Source of the DNA: Pontibacterium sp049603715
GTDB lineage: Bacteria; Pseudomonadota; Gammaproteobacteria; Pseudomonadales; Balneatricaceae
DNA: 30,914 bases
NCBI GenBank assembly: GCA_049603715.1
Contig: JBMYSW010000034.1
Span: forward strand, 1-30,914
Direction of reading: 5' to 3'
Part shown: one piece after another, positions 1-6,852 of the stretch
Numbering within the stretch: the stretch's first letter is position 1
How the letters are laid out: every line of letters begins with the position of its first letter
Program-made: the position numbers and the translations under genes
The notes under the pieces: generated by a model
Told to the model about the DNA's origin: nothing
Database searches by the model: none
Seen by the model: only the letters and a program-made list of their open reading frames with translations

Positions 1-51
1 ACCGACACGAGGATTTTCAATCCTCTGCTCTACCGACTGAGCTATCTGGGC
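1..51 (-). tRNA. tRNA-Phe (GAA), 3' part cut off by window edge
   Basis: Read on the minus strand, the gene starts at 51 with GCCCAGATAGCTC, giving a standard acceptor arm and D-arm (AGCTCAGTCGGTAGAGC). A five-base-pair anticodon stem follows, GAGGA/TCCTC around the loop TTGAAAA. The anticodon GAA lies at 16-18 and decodes phenylalanine. The variable region and T-arm lie to the left of base 1, so only about two thirds of the gene is visible. It is transcribed divergently from the mshI operon. Confidence 0.95.
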
Positions 52-62
52 AACAGGGCGCT

Positions 63-91
63 ATTAAACACTGCAAAAATAAAAGAGTCAA
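63..91 (-). promoter_or_regulatory. Promoter of tRNA-Phe
   Basis: On the minus strand TTGACT (-35, 86-91) is followed after exactly 17 bases by TTTAAT (-10, 63-68), five of six matches to consensus in each box. The tRNA 5' end is at 51, so the leader would be only a few bases. The stretch right after the -10 is GC-rich (AGCGCCC), the discriminator type typical of stringently controlled stable-RNA promoters. Confidence 0.75.
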
Positions 92-141
92 ACATTTATC
101 TTACTGGCCGATAGACAAGTTAACTGAATAAATTCAAAAGC

Positions 142-170
142 TTGATTCCGTGGGGCTAGCGCATTCTAAT
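142..170 (+). promoter_or_regulatory. Candidate sigma-70 promoter of the msh operon
   Basis: TTGATT (142-147) and TCTAAT (165-170) are separated by 17 bases and match consensus at four and five of six positions. They sit about 40 bases upstream of the mshI start in the divergent gap from tRNA-Phe. This is the best-scoring pair seen by eye in that gap; no experimental support. Confidence 0.5.
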
Positions 171-207
171 AGGCCCCGTTGATTAACCAAGGGTATGTGG
201 CGGTCGC

Positions 208-1152
208 ATGTTCAAATTTGCTCTTCCATTTCTTAACCGCAAGTCTGAACCAAAAGGGTTGGCGTCTCTCGCGTTGACGGATGACGGCATCGCGCTGGCC
301 TATGTGAATAGCGCCAATGGTGAGCCAGTGCTTGAGCAGTGTGCCTTTTATGATACGGCTGAGCCACTGTCCTCTCATAACGAGATTCATCAACTGGTCG
401 CTAAGCTTAAGCTTGAAGGAACCCCAACGGTAATAGTGTTGCCACAACCGAGTTATCAGCTATTACTGGTTGATGCGCCCGATGTTCCCGCAAATGAGAT
501 TCCTGAGGCGTTACGTTGGCGTGTGAAGGACTTAGTCAGCTTCGATATTGAAACAGCCCGTATCGATTATGTTGAGCTGCCCGAGGATGCTTATCGCAGC
601 CGCTCTGACATGATGTATGCCGTAGTCGCTGAAGAGAGTTATTTAAAGCGCTTGGCTGAGTTCACAGAAGCTGTAGGGCTGGAACCGTATGCGATTGATA
701 TTCCAGAACTTGTGTTGCTTAATTTAATGGCACCCATTGCCCAAGATGAAACCGGGCAAGGCCTATTTTTGACTTCCTCGCCGTCAAGCTCCATCAACTT
801 GTTATCGAGCCAAGCATTGTACTTTACGCGTTCTCTGTCTTACGACGTAAAGCAGGCCGTGTTTAACCCCAGCATGACAGCGGCCTCTTCAGTGCTCGAA
901 CTGCAACGTTCTCTTGATTATTACGAAAGCCAAGTGGGCAAGCCCCCATGCGTTAAGCTTCATGTATTGCCGATGCAAGAAGAGGACAGCCCCCTATTAA
1001 CGGAGCTTTCCAACAGCTTACCGTTGGAAGTGGTTAGTGTGGATCTCAATGAGTTAATTCAGGTGAAGCCGGAGCTCGACCTGAATCTATCATTGCAGCA
1101 ACAATGCCTTTTAGCCGTCATGGGGGCGTTTCGCCCTGTGGCAAGTGAGTAG
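208..1152 (+). CDS. mshI: MSHA biogenesis protein MshI (PilM-like)
   Basis: This 314-residue protein is the first gene of the pilus operon. Its position and its N-terminal segment (residues ~17-33, containing LALTDDGIALAYV) fit MshI, the MSHA counterpart of the actin-like cytoplasmic protein PilM. PilM binds the INLLP tail of the next protein and helps build the inner-membrane alignment complex. No signal peptide or membrane segment is visible, as expected for a cytoplasmic protein. The gene ends six bases before the next start. The chosen ATG has an AAGGG at 189-193, somewhat far upstream, so the start is likely but not certain. Family assignment rests on context plus the weakly conserved PilM-like fold, so function is inferred. 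Confidence 0.82.
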   Translation: MFKFALPFLNRKSEPKGLASLALTDDGIALAYVNSANGEPVLEQCAFYDTAEPLSSHNEIHQLVAKLKLEGTPTVIVLPQPSYQLLLVDAPDVPANEIPEALRWRVKDLVSFDIETARIDYVELPEDAYRSRSDMMYAVVAEESYLKRLAEFTEAVGLEPYAIDIPELVLLNLMAPIAQDETGQGLFLTSSPSSSINLLSSQALYFTRSLSYDVKQAVFNPSMTAASSVLELQRSLDYYESQVGKPPCVKLHVLPMQEEDSPLLTELSNSLPLEVVSVDLNELIQVKPELDLNLSLQQQCLLAVMGAFRPVASE

Positions 1153-1158
1153 CCGCCG

Positions 1159-1761
1159 ATGAAGCAAAGGATCAACCTATTACCGGAGCGAGAAGCGACC
1201 AAGCGCGAGATCAGCAGCTTGGCGCTCACCTGTGCTGTACTGGCAAGCATACTGCTGGTCTTGATTGTGGGGAGTGTTTACCTTCATAGCCACGCTGCGT
1301 CACGAGCACAGGAACTGGCGTCTGTTCAAGCGACATTGGATACACTGCCCGCAAAAATTGAGGCGCTAGAGGCTGAGCGCAGAGCGGTGACGGCATCGCC
1401 TACATTGCTTCGTCAGCAAGATGTGCTGTTAGAGCGAATTGATAGCCAGCGCCAACTCTCAGAGTTGGTTAACGAGTTAGACCTTGATCGCTACCACAGC
1501 ATGTCTAACTACTTGTTGGATATGGCGAATGCGACGGTTCAAGATGCTTGGCTGACACGCATACGCATTGATGTAGTGGCGCAAACCGCCTTTTTAGAAG
1601 GGAGTGCGAATGACCCGAGTCGCGTACCTGCCTTGATCGAGAGCCTTGTTAGCACTCAGGCGTTTTCAAGCTTTGGTGTGAGTGAGTTTGAAGTGGCTCA
1701 AACAGAGCGATTACATCGCTTCTTTTTAACTGCATCACTTAAGGAGAAGGATGGTGACTAA
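1159..1761 (+). CDS. MSHA biogenesis protein, PilN-like (second MshI-type gene)
   Basis: A 200-residue bitopic inner-membrane protein. Residues 5-9 read INLLP, the signature by which PilN docks into PilM. A single membrane segment follows at about residues 20-41, and a periplasmic coiled-coil stretch rich in Ala, Glu and Leu lies around 47-100. This is the PilN/fimbrial-assembly layout; in other MSHA loci such a gene is called mshI2 or simply pilN-like. It overlaps mshJ by 11 bases, which suggests translational coupling and a stoichiometric PilM-PilN-PilO type complex with its neighbours. The INLLP motif and topology are seen directly; partner binding is inferred from the family. Confidence 0.85.
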   Translation: MKQRINLLPEREATKREISSLALTCAVLASILLVLIVGSVYLHSHAASRAQELASVQATLDTLPAKIEALEAERRAVTASPTLLRQQDVLLERIDSQRQLSELVNELDLDRYHSMSNYLLDMANATVQDAWLTRIRIDVVAQTAFLEGSANDPSRVPALIESLVSTQAFSSFGVSEFEVAQTERLHRFFLTASLKEKDGD

Positions 1762-2512
1762 TCAATGGACTAAGGCTTGTGCGACATGGGATGCCTTTAG
1801 CCGTCGTGAGCAGTGGTTATTAAGTGCGACGGTCGTGGCTTTACCATTGGCGTTGCTGTTTGTATTGGTGATTGAGCCTGCGTTGAATACGTTGGACGGT
1901 ATGGATCAAAAAATTGCCATGGCACAACAAGAAGTTGAGTCACAGCAAGTGATCATTCGGGCGTTAGAGAGCGCTAAAAAGCCAAACCCAGACGCAACGG
2001 CTCGGCAAGAAATAGAGCAGCTTGCCAATCGCCTAAATTCAGTGCAACGAGAGATCAGTGAATTTAGTGACCGTCTATTATCACCTTCGCAAATGCTGGT
2101 CCTATTAAAAACCGTGTTGGCACAGCAAAAAGATCTTAAGGTGCTATCGGCAAAAAGCCTACCGGTGACACCTGTGTTTGCAAAACAGATGCCGAGCCTA
2201 GTAACAAAAGTGAATGAAACAGCACGTCGCCAGCTGCCGCGAGGCATTCCAAGCAATGTTGAACTGACGAGTAGAGCTCAGGCGGCATCACCAGCGGACG
2301 TAACGCAAAAGGCGTTAGTGTATAAACATGCGTTTGAAATTGAGCTTGAAGGTAGCTATCAGGCGCTATACTTATACTTACGAGCACTCGAAGCCTTAGA
2401 CGACGGTTTCTTCTTTGAGTATCTAGAGTACACAGCGGATGCGTACCCTACAGGTAAAATTTTATTGAGGGTGCATACCCTAAGTATTGATGAGGGTTGG
2501 ATTGGTGCGTAG
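1751..2512 (+). CDS. mshJ: MSHA biogenesis protein MshJ (PilO-like)
   Basis: A 253-residue protein with a short cytoplasmic N-terminus, a membrane segment at about residues 22-42, a coiled coil at about 45-105, and a C-terminal periplasmic domain ending in a beta-rich ILLRVHTLSI segment. This matches MshJ/PilO, the periplasmic alignment protein that pairs with PilN. AAGGAG at 1741-1746 lies four bases before the ATG; the GTG at 1754 in the same frame is an equally spaced alternative. Overlaps at both ends with neighbouring genes indicate one transcript. Assignment is by topology and operon position more than by sequence motif. Confidence 0.82.
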   Translation: MVTNQWTKACATWDAFSRREQWLLSATVVALPLALLFVLVIEPALNTLDGMDQKIAMAQQEVESQQVIIRALESAKKPNPDATARQEIEQLANRLNSVQREISEFSDRLLSPSQMLVLLKTVLAQQKDLKVLSAKSLPVTPVFAKQMPSLVTKVNETARRQLPRGIPSNVELTSRAQAASPADVTQKALVYKHAFEIELEGSYQALYLYLRALEALDDGFFFEYLEYTADAYPTGKILLRVHTLSIDEGWIGA

Positions 2513-2843
2513 CTTACTGATGGTTATCTGCTTATGCTTGCCTTGGGCTAGCGCCCACACAATGGAGCTGCCTGCAGATCCTACGCGGCCAACGAATCAC
2601 GTCAAAAAGGAACAAGCCACCGTTAAGCGCGTGGTAAAGAGTTACACTGTTAACTACATCAAGCAATCGCCTGCGGGGAGTACCGCGATGGTCAACGGCG
2701 TGGTGGTTAAGCCGGGTCAGTGGGTACAAGGGGCTTATGTAAAAGCCATTACCGGCGACCAAGTAGTGTTGCGTGTATCGGGACGAACAAGGGTTCTGAG
2801 CTTAGGCTCGAGCGCTGGGTTCAAAAAACAGATTAAGGAATAG
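2505..2843 (+). CDS. mshK: MSHA biogenesis protein MshK
   Basis: A small periplasmic protein of about 112 residues. From the GTG at 2505 it has a clean signal peptide (RSLLMVICLCLPWASA) followed by the ADPTRP motif typical of MshK and of PilP/GspC-like linkers, then a compact beta-rich domain (AMVNGVVVKPGQWVQGAYV) like the inner-membrane-to-secretin connectors. AGGG lies about eight bases before this GTG. An ATG at 2490 in frame would add five residues. The gene overlaps the end of mshJ by eight bases and ends four bases before mshL. The expected role is to link the inner-membrane complex to the secretin MshL. Confidence 0.8.
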   Translation: MRSLLMVICLCLPWASAHTMELPADPTRPTNHVKKEQATVKRVVKSYTVNYIKQSPAGSTAMVNGVVVKPGQWVQGAYVKAITGDQVVLRVSGRTRVLSLGSSAGFKKQIKE

Positions 2844-2847
2844 CCAA

Positions 2848-4452
2848 ATGATCAAGCCTTATGTCGTTTCTGGACTACTCATAACCAGCCTTGTGTTGGC
2901 CGGCTGTTCAAGTCAGCAGCTCACGGCACCAGATACCCAAGTAGCGGACGAAAGCATCGCTGAGCTAGAAGCTGCGGTTGCCTCACGCAAGGCGTCAACT
3001 GAGGCAGAGTCAGTGCCTGCGACACCTTTGGTAGATGACCTACTCATGCCGCCTCTAGAAGTGGTTGAAACCCAAGTGGAAGAGCCGCGGTTTGATGTTT
3101 CTGCGCAAGATGTAAATGCCAAAGACTTTTTCATGGGGCTGGTGCAAGGCACGAGCTACAACATGATGGTGCACCCAGAGGTGCAAGGCCAAATTTCCGT
3201 TCGTCTCAAGCAAGTTTCCGTTGATGAAGTAATGCAAGCCATGCGCAATGTGTATGGCTTTGAGTTTTCTCGTCAGGGCAATCTTTATCAAGTGGTGCCT
3301 GCGAGTCTGCAAACCGAAATTTTTTATGTTAACTACCTCGATGTCGTTCGTGAGGGTAGCTCAGATACACAAGTGAGCGCTGGTTCGGTTAAAGACGTGG
3401 GCAGCAGCGATAGCGACACCGAATCCAGTGGTAGTTCGTTGGTAGGTACGCGTATTAGCACCCAAACCAATACCAACTTTTGGAGCACCCTAGAAACACA
3501 CCTGCAAAGCCTAGTGAGTGGCGAAGGCCGCCAAGTGGTGGTGGCGCCGATGACAGGTATGGTGATTGCCCGTGGCTTGCCAAGCGAGCTGGCTATGGTG
3601 CGAGAGTACCTCGGCCAAGCCGAGACTATTTTGCACCGCCAAGTGGTGCTGGAAGCGAAGATCTTAGAAATTACCCTTAATGACCGTTTTCAAGCGGGCG
3701 TAAACTGGTCTGCTTTGTCTGAACGCAGTAATGGTGACTCGATCAGCTTAGAACAAGTGTCTTCGTCGATTGTTGCAGACGGCTTGGGCGGCATTTTTCG
3801 TACATCCCTTGATTTAAACGACTTCTCAGCGGTGATTGAGCTGCTTGGTAGCCAAGGCGATGTACAAGTGCTTTCGAGCCCGCGTGTATCGACCGTGAAC
3901 AACCAAAAAGCGGTGATTAAGGTCGGTACTGATGAGTTTTTCGTGACAGATATCGAAACCACAACCGTTTCGGGTGATAGCACAACTACTACACCTTCGG
4001 TTGAGTTGACGCCTTTCTTCTCTGGTATTGCGTTGGATGTGACGCCGCAAATCAGCCAAAAAGGCGATATTGTGTTGCATATTCACCCAACGGTTTCGGA
4101 AGTGGAAGACCAACAAAAGCAAATCAACGTTGGCTCTGACACCTACGAGCTACCGCTTGCATTCAGCTCTATCCGCGAGTCGGATAGCATCGTTAAAGCG
4201 CGCAGTGGCCAGGTGATCGTGATTGGTGGTTTGATGACTTCGCAAACTAACGACCTACGTGAAGAGACGCCCTTGCTGAGTAAGGTGCCCGGTGTAGGTA
4301 ACTTATTCCGCCAACGTGATAACCAAGGCAGCAAAACTGAGCTAGTGATTATGTTGCGTCCTGTACTGGCTAACGACGAAAGCTGGAAAGCCGAGCTAGA
4401 GCGTAGTTTGGGCGGCTTTAAAAGTCTTCGCTCGCAAGCGTCTAGCCGCTAA
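2848..4452 (+). CDS. mshL: MSHA outer-membrane secretin MshL
   Basis: A 534-residue lipoprotein secretin. The signal sequence ends in the lipobox LAGC with Cys20 as the lipidated residue. A STN-type periplasmic domain spans about residues 82-165. A Ser/Gly/Asp-rich linker at about 180-200 leads to a secretin N1-like region and then the C-terminal secretin barrel domain at about 330-515, which contains VQVLSSPRVSTVNNQKAVI, VTPQIS and the terminal GGLMTSQTNDLREETPLLSKVPGVG segment typical of the family. The protein would form the outer-membrane channel through which the MSHA pilus passes. It lies in the standard msh position between mshK and mshM. Length is close to known MshL proteins. Confidence 0.93.
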   Translation: MIKPYVVSGLLITSLVLAGCSSQQLTAPDTQVADESIAELEAAVASRKASTEAESVPATPLVDDLLMPPLEVVETQVEEPRFDVSAQDVNAKDFFMGLVQGTSYNMMVHPEVQGQISVRLKQVSVDEVMQAMRNVYGFEFSRQGNLYQVVPASLQTEIFYVNYLDVVREGSSDTQVSAGSVKDVGSSDSDTESSGSSLVGTRISTQTNTNFWSTLETHLQSLVSGEGRQVVVAPMTGMVIARGLPSELAMVREYLGQAETILHRQVVLEAKILEITLNDRFQAGVNWSALSERSNGDSISLEQVSSSIVADGLGGIFRTSLDLNDFSAVIELLGSQGDVQVLSSPRVSTVNNQKAVIKVGTDEFFVTDIETTTVSGDSTTTTPSVELTPFFSGIALDVTPQISQKGDIVLHIHPTVSEVEDQQKQINVGSDTYELPLAFSSIRESDSIVKARSGQVIVIGGLMTSQTNDLREETPLLSKVPGVGNLFRQRDNQGSKTELVIMLRPVLANDESWKAELERSLGGFKSLRSQASSR

Positions 4453-4469
4453 GCCAATGGTACAGGATC

Positions 4470-5393
4470 ATGTACAGTGACTTTTTTAAGCTGTCGGAGC
4501 TGCCGTTTTCGCTAACCCCGAATACGCTCTACTATCAACCACTGGCCAGCCACCAAGAGGCGTTAAACTTGGTGCTAGTGGCGTTATCCAGTGGTGATGG
4601 CTTTGTAAAAATCACAGGTGAGGTGGGGCTGGGTAAAACCATGCTCTGCCGCATGCTCCTGAACGAGCTGGACGACCAAGGTCATATTAGCGTTTACTTA
4701 CCCAACTCCTTTCTTAGCCCTTCTGAGTTTCGTGCCAGCTTTGCGCGCGAGCTAGGCGTCTATCCTGAAGGCAAAAGCCACGAAGACTTACTCCAAGCTG
4801 TTTCTGACCGCCTTGTTCATTATGCCCAAGTAGGGCAGTCGGTGGTGTTATTGGTCGATGAGGCACAGGCCATGCCACGGGAAACTATAGAAGCGCTGCG
4901 GCTTCTGACCAATCTCGAAACTGAGTCTCGCAAACTATTTCAGGTGGTATTGATTGGTCAGCCTGAGCTTGATGAGCAACTTGACCAAGCCTCGTTACGT
5001 CAATTAAAGCAACGGATTACTTTTAGCTGCGAACTTCAGCCTCTGAGTGCCGACGAAGTAGCCGAGTATCTTGGTGCACGTTCACGCTCGGCCGGTTATA
5101 CAGGCGAGCCCTTGTTTAGCTTGGCTGCTGTGAAGGCGCTGCATCAAAGTAGTAAAGGGGTGCCTAGGTTACTCAATATACTTGGCCACAAAGCGCTGTT
5201 GTCGGCGTATGGTAAAGGCTCCACTCGTGTGGAAGCTGACCATGTCAAAGCGGCCATCGACGACTCTTCATCGCAGCTTTCCTCTACACTTGCATCGACT
5301 GCCGCGCCTGATAATCGCTTTTGGCACGGTCTTGTGGTGGGCTTTGTATTGGCGTTTGTCAGTATGCTTATCGTTGAGCAGGTGTTGTTATGA
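4470..5393 (+). CDS. mshM: MSHA biogenesis ATPase MshM (ExeA/GspA-like)
   Basis: A 307-residue AAA-type ATPase. Walker A is GEVGLGKT at residues 50-57 and Walker B is VVLLVDEAQ with Asp130-Glu131. A sensor region with IGQPEL follows, then a C-terminal membrane segment at about 285-306. The FFKLSELPFSLTPNTLYY opening is the ExeA/MshM family hallmark. Related ExeA/GspA proteins help push secretins through peptidoglycan, so MshM probably assists assembly of MshL. The last four bases overlap the mshN start (ATGA), which suggests coupled translation. AGGAT lies ahead of the ATG. Confidence 0.92.
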   Translation: MYSDFFKLSELPFSLTPNTLYYQPLASHQEALNLVLVALSSGDGFVKITGEVGLGKTMLCRMLLNELDDQGHISVYLPNSFLSPSEFRASFARELGVYPEGKSHEDLLQAVSDRLVHYAQVGQSVVLLVDEAQAMPRETIEALRLLTNLETESRKLFQVVLIGQPELDEQLDQASLRQLKQRITFSCELQPLSADEVAEYLGARSRSAGYTGEPLFSLAAVKALHQSSKGVPRLLNILGHKALLSAYGKGSTRVEADHVKAAIDDSSSQLSSTLASTAAPDNRFWHGLVVGFVLAFVSMLIVEQVLL

Positions 5394-6838
5394 GCTTAGT
5401 GAATGATGTTTTAAAAGACCTGGAGAGCCGAGGCCACCGGCCGGTGAGCGCAAGCCATGTGAGCTCTGTGGCCCACCCTCAGGCTAAATCTAAACGACCT
5501 TGGGTATGGATATTACTGGGTGTACTCGTTTTTGCCGCCTGTGTGGCCTTGTATGCGAGCCTGCGCCAAGGGGAAGGGGCGAAATTTGCTACTTGGTTTA
5601 AGGCGCAAGAGCCCGTGGCGGTGACTAGCCAAGCTGACTCTAACCGCGTGAATGACACGCCCGCACAAGCTGAGCCAGAGACAGAGGTTAGTACCGAAAT
5701 AACCACTCGTATTACGCAAATGAAAATCATTGGTGTTGCGCCGAGCATGCAGCTGGAGTTTTATGTAAATAAACCCTTAGAAGTGATTGTTTCTCAACAA
5801 AAAACTAAGGAAATTCTCTTAGATTTTGGCGATACTTACGCGCAAACGACGCTCCCCAGTTATGATCCTGCGTTGTTCAAAAACATTGAGATATCTCGGC
5901 GCGACGGCCGCTTATTTTTGCAGCTGAGCACCGAATTGCCTGCTCATTTCACACTACAATCGGTCAGCGAATCTCGCTGGCAACTTGGTATAACATTGCT
6001 AAACACACCTCCACCTCAGGTTGCGCCAGCGGGGATACGCTCGGCACCACCTCAGGAACCAATGAAGGTGAAAGGACACACCGTAGAATTAGCAAAACCA
6101 CAGGCAGCGCCTGCGGTTGCGCCTGCGCGTGTATCCACCTCTGAGCCAAAGCCTTCCTCACCCAAAGCGGCAGCGCCAAAAACCACTCCTAAAGTCAAAC
6201 CTCAGCCGTTTACTGAGACGGTGGCGACGTCTGTGAAACAACCCGTGATTCAGCCCTCTGTGCTTGCGCCGTTAGACGACGCACAGGTGGTTGATAATGC
6301 CAAAACGCTGCTTAAAGCGGGTCAGGAAACTAAGGCCAAAGAACTTTTAGTCAAAGCTATTGCACAATCTGCCGACAATATTAAAAGCACCGTTTTATTG
6401 GCGTCTTTAAATATTAAAGCTGGTGACAGGGACGAGGCCCAAGCACTCATTAGCGCTGGTTTAAATCAACAGCCAGATGATGTTGAGTTGCAAAGCCTTC
6501 AAGCACGCCTATGGCTAGACCAAGGGCATGCAGAAAAAGCGATGACATTGCTTTCGAGCTCTTTCCCCCCTATTGCAATGAATGAGCCGTTCTATGAGCT
6601 GCTCGCAGTATCACAGCAAAAAACCAGCGATTATGTGTCGGCGGCAAAAACGTATTACTCATTGTTACAGCAAAGCCCTAACAACCCCAGGTATTGGTCG
6701 GGTTTAGGGTATGCGTTAGAGAAAGGACAAAAGTATGCAGATGCACGTACAGCCTATGGCTCAGCACTGCGCGTTCCTTCTATCAACGCTTCACTTAAAC
6801 AATTTGTATCTCAGCGACTGTCACAGTTGCCTGAGTAA
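5390..6838 (+). CDS. mshN: MSHA biogenesis protein MshN with AMIN-like and TPR domains
   Basis: A 482-residue bitopic protein. It opens with MSLVNDVLKDLESRG, the usual MshN start. A membrane segment lies at about residues 38-57, and a low-complexity periplasmic stretch follows. At about 108-200 is a beta-rich domain (EILLDFGDT, FLQLSTEL, WQLGITLL) that resembles AMIN modules. A Pro/Ala/Lys-rich linker covers about 205-290, and tetratricopeptide-like repeats run from about 300 to the end (NAKTLLKAGQETKAKELL and similar helices). TPR proteins of pilus systems act as pilotins or scaffolds; an AMIN-like domain would bind peptidoglycan or the secretin. The AMIN call is by eye and is inference. It overlaps mshM by four bases. 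Confidence 0.85.
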   Translation: MSLVNDVLKDLESRGHRPVSASHVSSVAHPQAKSKRPWVWILLGVLVFAACVALYASLRQGEGAKFATWFKAQEPVAVTSQADSNRVNDTPAQAEPETEVSTEITTRITQMKIIGVAPSMQLEFYVNKPLEVIVSQQKTKEILLDFGDTYAQTTLPSYDPALFKNIEISRRDGRLFLQLSTELPAHFTLQSVSESRWQLGITLLNTPPPQVAPAGIRSAPPQEPMKVKGHTVELAKPQAAPAVAPARVSTSEPKPSSPKAAAPKTTPKVKPQPFTETVATSVKQPVIQPSVLAPLDDAQVVDNAKTLLKAGQETKAKELLVKAIAQSADNIKSTVLLASLNIKAGDRDEAQALISAGLNQQPDDVELQSLQARLWLDQGHAEKAMTLLSSSFPPIAMNEPFYELLAVSQQKTSDYVSAAKTYYSLLQQSPNNPRYWSGLGYALEKGQKYADARTAYGSALRVPSINASLKQFVSQRLSQLPE

Positions 6839-6852
6839 CTAGGAGGGCTGCG

